DNA from: Salinibacterium sp.
Lineage (GTDB): Bacteria > Actinomycetota > Actinomycetes > Actinomycetales > Microbacteriaceae
Direction of reading: 5' to 3'
NCBI GenBank assembly: GCA_025352485.1
Contig: JANXTJ010000330.1
Span: 1 to 15,191 of the forward strand
DNA length: 15,191 nucleotides
In this document: positions 6,709-12,918 of the stretch, piece after piece
How positions within the stretch are numbered: the first letter of the stretch is position 1
How the letters are laid out: the number at the start of each line of letters is the position of its first letter
Program-made: the position numbers and the translations under genes
Notes under the pieces: model-generated
What the model was told of the DNA's origin: nothing
The model's input: the letters and a program-made list of their open reading frames with translations, nothing else
Databases searched by the model: none

Positions 6709-7692
6709 TTAGGCGTGCAGCGCCGCGTTCAGCTCGACTCCCGTGCCGGGGCGCCGCAGAACCTCGACGGCTCCCGAAACTGAGTTTCGGCGAAACAGTA
6801 GGCCCGCCACGCCGCTGAGCTCGACGGCTTTCACGGTGCGCGGCGCCCCGGCGCCGGTTGCAGGGCCAGGCCCAGGGTCGGAACCAGTTACATCCCCACC
6901 CAGCACGGTCACCTTGGTGCCCGCGGTCACGTAGAGGCCCGCCTCGACGACCGTATCGTCACCGATCGAAATGCCCACGCCCGAGTTGGCACCCAGCAGC
7001 GCCCTCGCACCGATGGTGATGCGCTCGGTGCCGCCGCCGCTGAGCGTCCCCATGATGGATGCCCCGCCGCCGATGTCGGCGCCGTCGCCCACCACCACGC
7101 CCTGCGAGATCCGCCCCTCCACCATGCAACTGCCGAGGGTGCCCGCGTTGAAGTTCACGAATCCCTCGTGCATGACGGTGGTGCCGGGGGCGAGGTGGGC
7201 CCCGAGCCGCACGCGCGAGGCATCCGCGATCCGCACCTTCGACGGTGACACGTAGTCGAGCAGGCGCGGAAACTTGTCGATGCCACTCGCGGCGATGCCG
7301 GCGCGCTGGAGGGCGGGGCGCATCCGGTCGAAGTCGTCGGGATGGATGGGACCGGCGTTCGTCCACACCACGATCGGCAGGTGCGCAAAGATGCCGTCGA
7401 GATTGATGGTGTTGGGGGCCGCCAGTAGGTGGCTGAGCAGGTGCAGCCGCAGGTAGGCGTCGGGCGTGGATGCCGGGGCGGTATCCAAGTCGATCTCGAC
7501 CGTCAAGAAGTCCAGCTCCACATTTCGGCGCTCGTCATGGCGTTCGAGCGACTCGAATTCGGCGGGTGCGATGTGCGGGTCGATCTCGGGGGCAAGCGTG
7601 CCCAGCTGCGGTCGCGGAAACCAGGTGTCGAGCACCACGCCGTTTCTGGCGACGGTCGCGAGGCCGTAGCCCCAGGCTGCGCGTGAAGTCAT
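6709..7692 (-). CDS. dapD: Tetrahydrodipicolinate N-succinyltransferase (actinobacterial DapD)
   Basis: A 327-residue trimeric left-handed beta-helix enzyme that succinylates tetrahydrodipicolinate with succinyl-CoA in diaminopimelate synthesis. The N-terminal part (residues 1-110) starts AAWGYGLATVARNG, as in actinobacterial DapDs. Hexapeptide repeats fill about 150-265, including MHEGFVNFNAGT, EGRISQGVVVGDGADIGGGA and SIMGTLSGGG; the C-terminal block ends in GLYVTAGTKV. A Gly/Pro/Ala-rich stretch at residues 271-285 looks like a flexible loop. The start is ATG 7692, since family members begin at this point; a GTG at 7725 would overlap dapE. The gene is divergent from dapE and convergent with gltA. 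A TAAAGT hexamer 7 bases upstream and no good Shine-Dalgarno suggest a leaderless or near-leaderless mRNA. Confidence 0.95.
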   Translation of the reverse strand: MTSRAAWGYGLATVARNGVVLDTWFPRPQLGTLAPEIDPHIAPAEFESLERHDERRNVELDFLTVEIDLDTAPASTPDAYLRLHLLSHLLAAPNTINLDGIFAHLPIVVWTNAGPIHPDDFDRMRPALQRAGIAASGIDKFPRLLDYVSPSKVRIADASRVRLGAHLAPGTTVMHEGFVNFNAGTLGSCMVEGRISQGVVVGDGADIGGGASIMGTLSGGGTERITIGARALLGANSGVGISIGDDTVVEAGLYVTAGTKVTVLGGDVTGSDPGPGPATGAGAPRTVKAVELSGVAGLLFRRNSVSGAVEVLRRPGTGVELNAALHA

Positions 7693-7699
7693 GGGCCTA

Positions 7700-7705
7700 A
7701 CTTTA
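7700..7705 (-). promoter_or_regulatory. -10 element of a near-leaderless dapD promoter
   Basis: On the minus strand TAAAGT (4 of 6 to consensus) is followed by 7 bases and the ATG of dapD. It lies two bases from the divergent dapE -10, so both polymerases would compete for one site. Confidence 0.45.
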
Positions 7706-7707
7706 CT

Positions 7708-7713
7708 TAAACT
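7708..7713 (+). promoter_or_regulatory. -10 element of a probable leaderless dapE promoter
   Basis: TAAACT is followed by exactly 6 bases and the GTG of dapE, so +1 would be the first base of the start codon. Its -35 region would fall within the start of dapD. Confidence 0.5.
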
Positions 7714-7719
7714 GGACCT

Positions 7720-8805
7720 GTGCACGTCACCGACCCCATCCCGCCCGTGCTCGATCTCACGGCCTCCAGCGTGGAGCTAACCAGAGTGCTGTGCGACATC
7801 GAGTCGGTTTCGGGCGGGGAAGTCGCGATCGCCGATGCGATTCAGGCGAGCCTCGCCGGGGTCGCGCACCTCGAACTGTTCCGCGACGGTGACGCGATCG
7901 TTGCGCGCACCAACCTCGGTCGCGAGAAGCGCGTGGTGATCGCCGGCCATATCGACACCGTTCCGATCAACGCCAATCTGCCGGTGCGCCTCGACGGCGA
8001 CTTTCTGGTCGGCCGCGGCACGGTCGACATGAAGGGGGGCGTCGCCGTCGCACTCAAACTTGCGGCCGAGTTGGTGGAGCCCGCCTTCGACGTCACCTGG
8101 ATCTGGTACGACCACGAGGAGGTGCAGTCGAGCCTGAATGGCCTCGGTCGCCTGGCGGCCCTTCGCCCCGACCTGTTGGCGGCTGACTTCGCGATCCTGG
8201 GCGAGCCGACGAGCGCCGCCATCGAGGGGGGATGCAACGGCACGGCCCGAATCGATGTGACCCTGCACGGCGTCCGAGCCCACAGCGCTCGCGCCTGGGT
8301 GGGGCACAATGCGATCCACGATGCCGCGGCGGTTCTCGCCATCCTCGCCGCCTATGTCCCGGCCGAGATCGAGGTAGATGGCCTGGTCTTTCGTGAGGGA
8401 CTCAACGCGGTCGGCATCGTCGGGGGAGTCGCGGGCAACGTGATTCCGGACCGGGCCGTGGTGACCATCAACTACCGTTTCGCGCCCAGCCGGACTGCGG
8501 ATGACGCTGTCGCCCACCTGAGGGAAACCTTCGCGGGATTTGACCTGACCGTCACCGATCTCGCCGCGGGAGCCCGGCCGGGGTTGGGTGCCCCGCTCGC
8601 GCAGCAATTTCTTGCGGCGGTCGGCGGCGTGGCCGCCCCCAAATACGGCTGGACGGATGTGGCGCGCTTCAGCGCCCTCGGCATTCCTGCGGTTAACTAC
8701 GGCCCCGGTGACCCGCTGCGCGCCCATGCCGACGACGAACGTGTCGACGTGGCCGAGATCCTCGCCTGCGAGCGGGGGCTGAGGCAGTGGCTGACCGCCG
8801 GCTAG
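7720..8805 (+). CDS. dapE: Succinyl-diaminopimelate desuccinylase
   Basis: An M20-family dinuclear zinc hydrolase of 361 residues that releases succinate from N-succinyl-LL-diaminopimelate to give LL-DAP. Metal and catalytic residues visible: GHIDTVP (His77; Asp79 supports it), GTVDMKGG (Asp103, bridging), DHEEV (Glu133 general base, Glu134 zinc), GEPT (Glu162), and His336 in PLRAHADDE. A lid or dimerisation domain covers about 172-285 and holds GVRAHSAR. The GTG start is placed at the predicted transcription start; no Shine-Dalgarno is present. Head-to-head dapD/dapE pairing is common in actinobacteria. The 3' end overlaps the next gene by 19 bases. Confidence 0.94.
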   Translation: MHVTDPIPPVLDLTASSVELTRVLCDIESVSGGEVAIADAIQASLAGVAHLELFRDGDAIVARTNLGREKRVVIAGHIDTVPINANLPVRLDGDFLVGRGTVDMKGGVAVALKLAAELVEPAFDVTWIWYDHEEVQSSLNGLGRLAALRPDLLAADFAILGEPTSAAIEGGCNGTARIDVTLHGVRAHSARAWVGHNAIHDAAAVLAILAAYVPAEIEVDGLVFREGLNAVGIVGGVAGNVIPDRAVVTINYRFAPSRTADDAVAHLRETFAGFDLTVTDLAAGARPGLGAPLAQQFLAAVGGVAAPKYGWTDVARFSALGIPAVNYGPGDPLRAHADDERVDVAEILACERGLRQWLTAG

Positions 8806-10007
8806 TCGATCTGACGGTGCGCTACCGGCTGACGCCGTGGTGGCTGAAGGTGATCGCAATCTTCGTCGTCTCGCGCATTGTCACGACCGTGCTGCTGCTC
8901 AGCTACGCCGCCAATCAGGCGGCCAACCCGTGGACGGGCCAGAGCCCCGGCTACTTCGACTTTGCCTCCATTTGGGATGGCCACTGGTACTACATCATTT
9001 CGGTGGTGGGCTATCCCACGCAGTTGCCGCTGACGGCAAGCGGGCATGTCGGCGAGAGCGCCTGGGCGTTTATGCCCGCCTATCCCTCCATCGTGCGGCT
9101 GGTGATGTTGGTCACGACGCTCGATTTTCCGATTGCGGCCGTGCTGGTGTCGTTCGCGTTCGCTCTCGGTGCTGCGCTGATGTTTTACCGACTCATGCAT
9201 CTGGTGCTGCCGGGGGGCACCGCACTGTTCTCCGTGGTGCTGTTCTGCTTCGCACCGCTGTCGCCGATCCTGCAGGTCGCCTATGCAGAGTCGATGCACG
9301 CTTTCCTGCTGATCGTTGCGCTCTACCTGCTGCTCACCCGCCGATATCTGCTCATGCTGCCGGTAATTGCGGTGCTGTCGCTGACGCGGCCTAGTGGGCT
9401 CGCCTTCGCGCTGGCAATGACTATGCACGTGGCTTGGCGCTTCTGGCAGGGGCGCCGCGGCGTCGAGGATTTCCCGGTGCGCGAGCGGCTGGCATCCATC
9501 GGGGTCGCCGTCTTCAGCGCCATCATGGGAATCGCCTGGATCCTGGTGGCGTGGGCGCTCACCGGATCGGCGACCGCATACACCGACACCGAACTGGCTT
9601 GGCGCTCGGCTTACGTGGGATACCAACAGCTGCTGCCGTTCGCCCCCTGGCTGCAGGCGGCCGGCTTCTGGGCGCCCTGGTTTGGGATGCCCGTGCCGCT
9701 GCTCATTGTGTTGCTGGTCATCGGGGTGGTCGGCTTCTTCGCGCTGTTGTTCACCCCGCCGGTGCGTCGGCTCGGGCCGGACCTGCGATTCTGGATCGCC
9801 AGCTACGCGCTCTACTTGCTTGCGGTATTTTTCCCGCAGTCGAGCACGTTCCGACTCCTTGTTCCCGAACTGCCGCTGCTCGGTGTTCTCGCCCAGCCGC
9901 GGGCCTGGTGGTACCGAATTGGCATCGTGCTGCTCTGCATTGCCGGTCAGTGGGCATGGACCGATCTTGCCTGGGCCGTCCACGGCTACGACTGGACGCC
10001 CCCGTGA
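8787..10007 (+). CDS. PIG-V-type membrane glycosyltransferase (probable mannosyltransferase)
   Basis: A 406-residue integral membrane protein with about eight to ten hydrophobic segments (first at about 20-40). Motifs resemble the GPI mannosyltransferase PIG-V superfamily: SIWDGHWYY (residues 61-69, acidic residue after the first helix), AYAESMHAFLL (165-175), SLTRPSG (198-204) and STFRLLVPELPLLG (353-366). Such GT-C enzymes use a polyprenyl-phosphate sugar and act on the outer face of the membrane. The acceptor here is unknown; a cell-envelope glycan or glycoprotein is a guess. The GTG start lies inside the end of dapE (19-base overlap), with GGGGG 8 bases upstream, so translation is probably coupled. 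No enzyme of this class is obviously tied to lysine synthesis, and the pairing may be only transcriptional. Confidence 0.78.
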   Translation: MADRRLVDLTVRYRLTPWWLKVIAIFVVSRIVTTVLLLSYAANQAANPWTGQSPGYFDFASIWDGHWYYIISVVGYPTQLPLTASGHVGESAWAFMPAYPSIVRLVMLVTTLDFPIAAVLVSFAFALGAALMFYRLMHLVLPGGTALFSVVLFCFAPLSPILQVAYAESMHAFLLIVALYLLLTRRYLLMLPVIAVLSLTRPSGLAFALAMTMHVAWRFWQGRRGVEDFPVRERLASIGVAVFSAIMGIAWILVAWALTGSATAYTDTELAWRSAYVGYQQLLPFAPWLQAAGFWAPWFGMPVPLLIVLLVIGVVGFFALLFTPPVRRLGPDLRFWIASYALYLLAVFFPQSSTFRLLVPELPLLGVLAQPRAWWYRIGIVLLCIAGQWAWTDLAWAVHGYDWTPP

Positions 10008-10015
10008 CCGGCGGG

Positions 10016-10045
10016 TTCAGAGTTCGCCTCGGAATACGGGATAAT
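10016..10045 (+). promoter_or_regulatory. Promoter of the DUF3117 gene
   Basis: TTCAGA at 10016-10021 and GATAAT at 10040-10045 (5 of 6 to TATAAT) are spaced by 18 bases. This is the best sigma-70-like promoter in the window. The predicted start near 10052 gives a 26-base leader with a strong Shine-Dalgarno. Confidence 0.65.
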
Positions 10046-10077
10046 AGACAGGTATCCGTTTTGAAAGGGGACTACTG

Positions 10078-10251
10078 ATGGCAGCCATGAAACCGAGGAC
10101 CGGTGACGGGCCGATGGAGGCTGTCAAGGAAGGTCGCCTCATCATTGTGCGCGTACCGCTTGAGGGCGGTGGGCGCTTGGTCGTCTCCGTCAACGATGCG
10201 GAAGCACGCGAGCTTCACGATGCCCTCGCCGGAGTCGTCGCTCCGGCGTAA
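10078..10251 (+). CDS. DUF3117 mini-protein, conserved in actinobacteria
   Basis: A 57-residue basic-to-neutral protein beginning MAAMKPRTGDGPMEA, with the conserved middle RVPLEGGGRLVVSV and a short acidic helix (NDAEARELHDALAG). This matches the DUF3117 family, found across Actinobacteria. Function is not established; from memory the M. tuberculosis member (Rv1211) was reported as calmodulin-like, which I cannot verify here. The start is certain: AAAGGGG lies 7 bases upstream and the conserved N-terminus follows. The gene is monocistronic, with a good promoter and an intrinsic terminator whose stem is formed by its last eight codons. An antiparallel beta-hairpin with a helix is plausible from the sequence pattern. 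No signal peptide or membrane segment is present. Confidence 0.92.
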   Translation: MAAMKPRTGDGPMEAVKEGRLIIVRVPLEGGGRLVVSVNDAEARELHDALAGVVAPA

Positions 10252-10256
10252 TTTTT
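10227..10256 (+). terminator. Intrinsic terminator overlapping the 3' end of the DUF3117 gene
   Basis: A perfect 8-bp stem, CGCCGGAG (10227-10234) with CTCCGGCG (10241-10248), and a 6-base loop are followed by TAATTTTT. The stop codon TAA lies between the stem and the T run. In the opposite direction no T run follows, so it works only for the plus strand, protecting the convergent methyltransferase gene. Confidence 0.88.
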
Positions 10257-10263
10257 CCTGCGG

Positions 10264-10896
10264 CTAGTCGGCGACCTTCGTCAGCATTAGCAGGCCGTCG
10301 CCGACCGGCGATAGCGCGCTGATGACGGCGTCGGATGCCGCGATTTCGCTCAGCAGTAGGCGAAAGTTCGCGACGGTGTCGTCTCGTTGCGCGGGATCAG
10401 CCACTCGGCCGCGCCACAGCGCATGCGCGACGACCACGGTGCCTCCGGGGCGCGCGAGCCGAAGGCCGTGCTCGACAAACTCGACCACGGCGAGCGGGTC
10501 GGCATCGATGAATACGACGTCGTAGCTGGACTCATTCATGCGAGTCAGCACATCTTGCGCTTTGCCGCCGATCAGACGCGCGCGATTGGCCGGGATGCCG
10601 GCCTCGAGGAAGCCCCTTCGGGCGATCTGCTGGTAGTCCAGCTCCACGTCGATGGTGGTCAGGGTCGCCTCCGGAGCCCCACTCATCAGCCACAGGCCGC
10701 TCACCCCGAGGCCCGTGCCGATCTCGATGATGTTGCGGGCCGAAGCGGCGGCGGCGATCAGCGCGAGTTGCGCGCCGACCGATGGCGTGACCGCTTCCAC
10801 GCCCAGTTCGAGACTGTGCAGCCGGGCGGCAGCGATGTCGGCGCGCTCCACGACAAACTCTTCCGCAAACTTCCAGTTCAACTGCTTGTCAGACAC
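10264..10896 (-). CDS. SAM-dependent O-methyltransferase (COG4122 family)
   Basis: A 210-residue Rossmann-fold methyltransferase. Visible: motif I IIEIGTGLGVSGLW (residues 56-69), an acidic residue at the end of the second strand (TTIDVE, 81-86), YDVVFIDADP (125-134), LARPGGTVVVAHALWRGRV (147-165), and the closing SPVGDGLLMLTK. The family includes metal-dependent catechol- and caffeoyl-CoA-type O-methyltransferases; the substrate is unknown. I choose GTG 10896 because GAGGAG (10903-10908) lies 6 bases upstream; an in-frame TTG at 10917 is poorer and overlaps the -10. In mycobacteria a homologue stands next to sigE (from memory, Rv1220c), but here it directly faces tatB. The 3' end is 12 bases from the convergent DUF3117 gene. 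Confidence 0.88.
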   Translation of the reverse strand: MSDKQLNWKFAEEFVVERADIAAARLHSLELGVEAVTPSVGAQLALIAAAASARNIIEIGTGLGVSGLWLMSGAPEATLTTIDVELDYQQIARRGFLEAGIPANRARLIGGKAQDVLTRMNESSYDVVFIDADPLAVVEFVEHGLRLARPGGTVVVAHALWRGRVADPAQRDDTVANFRLLLSEIAASDAVISALSPVGDGLLMLTKVAD

Positions 10897-10902
10897 TCGG
10901 CT

Positions 10903-10908
10903 CTCCTC
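10903..10908 (-). promoter_or_regulatory. Shine-Dalgarno of the O-methyltransferase gene
   Basis: GAGGAG lies 6 bases before GTG 10896. It fixes the start downstream of an in-frame TTG at 10917. Confidence 0.75.
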
Positions 10909-10916
10909 GTCGGTCA

Positions 10917-10922
10917 ACTGTA
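10917..10922 (-). promoter_or_regulatory. Putative -10 of the O-methyltransferase promoter
   Basis: On the minus strand TACAGT (4 of 6) predicts a start near 10910 and a 14-base leader containing GAGGAG. Position and leader fit well; the -35 is not clear. Confidence 0.42.
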
Positions 10923-10946
10923 GGCGAATCCCACAGCCCCAGCCGT

Positions 10947-10952
10947 TATCCT
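10947..10952 (+). promoter_or_regulatory. -10 element of a probable leaderless tatB promoter
   Basis: TATCCT is followed by exactly 6 bases and the GTG of tatB. There is no Shine-Dalgarno before the start. Confidence 0.48.
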
Positions 10953-10958
10953 GAGCGA

Positions 10959-11336
10959 GTGTCCTTCGGCCTGACCTTCGACAAGCTCCTGATCATCGGG
11001 ATCATTGCCGTTTTTCTGCTGGGACCAGAACGGCTGCCCCACTACGCGTCGCAGCTCGCCCGGCTCGTGAAATCCCTGCGCGGCATGGCCAATGGCGCCA
11101 AAGAGCGCATGCGCGAGGAGATGGGCCCCGATTTCGACGACATCGACTGGAAGAAACTCGACCCGCGCCAGTATGACCCGCGACGCATCATCCGGGAGGC
11201 GCTGCTCGACGATGAACCGGCCGGGCCCGTTGCTTCGGCAGCGACGGTGAAGCCCGTGCGGGAATCCGCCTACGCACAGCGCGAGCGGCTGATCGGTGAG
11301 GGGCGCCCGGCCCCGTACGACACCGAGGCGACCTAG
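10959..11336 (+). CDS. tatB: Sec-independent translocase subunit TatB
   Basis: A 125-residue single-span membrane protein of the twin-arginine translocase, which exports folded proteins. One N-terminal helix (residues about 8-21) is followed by the hinge LLGPERLP (20-27), an amphipathic helix (about 29-55) and an acidic, hydrophilic tail. GPERLP, the length over 110 residues and the tail motif KKLDPRQYDPRRIIREAL favour TatB over TatA. The GTG start is fixed by the position of the transmembrane helix; no Shine-Dalgarno is seen, and the -10 lies 6 bases upstream. It is divergent from the methyltransferase gene and its stop overlaps that of gabD2. tatA and tatC are not in the window. EfeB, encoded elsewhere in the window, has a Tat signal and is a plausible client. 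Confidence 0.92.
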   Translation: MSFGLTFDKLLIIGIIAVFLLGPERLPHYASQLARLVKSLRGMANGAKERMREEMGPDFDDIDWKKLDPRQYDPRRIIREALLDDEPAGPVASAATVKPVRESAYAQRERLIGEGRPAPYDTEAT

Positions 11337-12883
11337 CGGCGGCGCACCCCTTTCAGCACCCGCAGCGCCACGATCATCAGGCCCGTCATCTTGGCCCACT
11401 CGGTGCCGGTGCGCGGCAGGGTCAGGATGCCCGTGGCCTCGGCCACCGTGCGCGCCTCGACGAAACGCAGCAGGCCCTCGTGGCCGTTGCGGCGGCCCAT
11501 GCCGGACTGCTTCATGCCGCCCATCGGTGCGTCGGTGCTGGAGAACGAGGCGCGGTAGCCCTCATTGATATTCACGCTGCCGGCGTCGAGCAGGTCGGCG
11601 ATGCGGCGCGCGCGGGCGACCGATCCGCTGAACACCGAGGCATTGAGGCCGAACTCGGTGGCGTTGGCGGCGGCGATGGCCTCATCCGCGCTGTCGACGA
11701 TGGCGATCGCCACCACCGGCCCGAAGGTCTCGTGAGCGAAGCACTGCATGTCGGGGCTGACGTCGGTAAGGACGGTCGGCTCGAAGAAGAATGGGCCGAG
11801 ATCGGGCCGAGCCGTGCCTCCGGCCAGAACGGTGGCACCCTTCGCGACCGCGTCGTCGACGTGGGCCTGTACCCGCGCAAGCTGTGCGGCCGAGGTGAGC
11901 GAGCCGACATCGGTCGAGTAGTCCAGCGCCGGGCCCTGGTGCAACGAGTTCACCCGCTCGACGAGGGCTGCCGTGAATTGGGTCGCAACCGAGCGCGCCA
12001 CGTAGATCCGCTCGATCGACACGCAGAGCTGCCCCATCGAGGAGAACACCGCGTAGACCGCATCTTTCGCCGCGGTGACCGGGTCGACGTCGTCGAGGAC
12101 GATGAGCGGGTTCTTGCCGCCCAGCTCGAGGGATGACCCGACCAATCGGCTCGTCGCTCGCTCGCCGACCTTCGTGCCGGTCGCCGTCGAGCCCGTGAAA
12201 CACACGTAGTCTGCGCCGTCGACGACCGCGTTGCCGACTTCGGCGCCATCCCCGGCGACGATGCCCCACAGGGCGGCTGGCACCCCGGCGTCGATGAAAG
12301 CGCGGCGGCTGGCCAGGATCGACAGTGCGCCCTGATTATCGGCCTTCTGCACGACGCCATTGCCGGCGGCCAGCGCGGGGATCACATCCATGATCGACAG
12401 AGCGATCGGGTAGTTCCACGGGGTGATGACCCCCACGACGCCCTTCGGCTTGTAGCTCACGCGGGTCTTGATGACGATCGGGATGCCCGAGCGCCGACGC
12501 CTCGTGCGCAGCACGTTTCGCGCGGACACCGCGTAGTACCGCGTCACCGACGCGCCCTCAAAAATCTCTTCGAAGGCCTGGCCACGGGTCTTACCCGACT
12601 CCGTTTGCAGGATGTCGAGCAGCTCGTTGCGGCGTTCGATTAGCAGGTCGTGCGCTCGCAGCAGTACCGCCCTGCGATGGGCAAAGCCGACCGCGCGCCA
12701 CGAGCGCTGGGCGATCCTCGCGGCGGCGTAGGCATCCGCGACGTCGGCAGCAGACGACGCCGGCAGCTCGTGCAGGATGGCGCCGGTGAACGGGGCGATG
12801 ACGGGCAGTGTCTCGCCACTCGTGCAGGTGAGATCCGAGACCAGTTCGGCGGTGAGGGGGCCGGTGAGCGTCGATGCTGACAT
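11333..12883 (-). CDS. gabD2: Succinate-semialdehyde dehydrogenase (GabD2-like aldehyde dehydrogenase)
   Basis: A 516-residue NAD(P)-dependent aldehyde dehydrogenase. Visible: PWNYP (residues 155-159), FTGSTATG (229-236, Rossmann Gly), general-base Glu253 in LELGGKNP, the catalytic nucleophile Cys287 in SMGQLCVSIERIYV, and ETFGPVV (385-391). The length, the SIERIYV block and the C-terminal hydrophobic/basic tail resemble M. tuberculosis GabD2, so succinate semialdehyde to succinate is the likely reaction; other aldehydes are possible. The ATG at 12883 has TACAAT exactly 6 bases upstream and no Shine-Dalgarno, so a leaderless mRNA is likely. The stop CTA (11333-11335) overlaps the tatB stop TAG on the opposite strand. 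It lies downstream of mrp with a 35-base gap. Confidence 0.88.
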   Translation of the reverse strand: MSASTLTGPLTAELVSDLTCTSGETLPVIAPFTGAILHELPASSAADVADAYAAARIAQRSWRAVGFAHRRAVLLRAHDLLIERRNELLDILQTESGKTRGQAFEEIFEGASVTRYYAVSARNVLRTRRRRSGIPIVIKTRVSYKPKGVVGVITPWNYPIALSIMDVIPALAAGNGVVQKADNQGALSILASRRAFIDAGVPAALWGIVAGDGAEVGNAVVDGADYVCFTGSTATGTKVGERATSRLVGSSLELGGKNPLIVLDDVDPVTAAKDAVYAVFSSMGQLCVSIERIYVARSVATQFTAALVERVNSLHQGPALDYSTDVGSLTSAAQLARVQAHVDDAVAKGATVLAGGTARPDLGPFFFEPTVLTDVSPDMQCFAHETFGPVVAIAIVDSADEAIAAANATEFGLNASVFSGSVARARRIADLLDAGSVNINEGYRASFSSTDAPMGGMKQSGMGRRNGHEGLLRFVEARTVAEATGILTLPRTGTEWAKMTGLMIVALRVLKGVRRR

Positions 12884-12889
12884 AGCAAA

Positions 12890-12895
12890 ATTGTA
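12890..12895 (-). promoter_or_regulatory. -10 element of a probable leaderless gabD2 promoter
   Basis: On the minus strand TACAAT (5 of 6 to consensus) is followed by exactly 6 bases and the ATG of gabD2. It lies in the 35-bp gap after mrp, so gabD2 can be transcribed apart from mrp. Confidence 0.6.
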
Positions 12896-12918
12896 GGCCG
12901 CTTCGCCCGGATACGGCC

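Noticed and set aside
7777..8859. Minus-strand open frame opposite dapE (360 codons)
   Set aside because: dapE has all its metal ligands and a promoter. The antisense frame has no domain and no ribosome site.
8802..9983. Long minus-strand open frame opposite the glycosyltransferase (393 codons)
   Set aside because: Its product is extremely rich in Gln, Arg, His and Glu, the mirror of hydrophobic codons on the plus strand. The membrane protein is the real gene.
10922..10958. Short open frames or a small RNA between the methyltransferase and tatB
   Set aside because: The 62-bp spacer is filled by two divergent promoters; no hairpin with a T run is visible.
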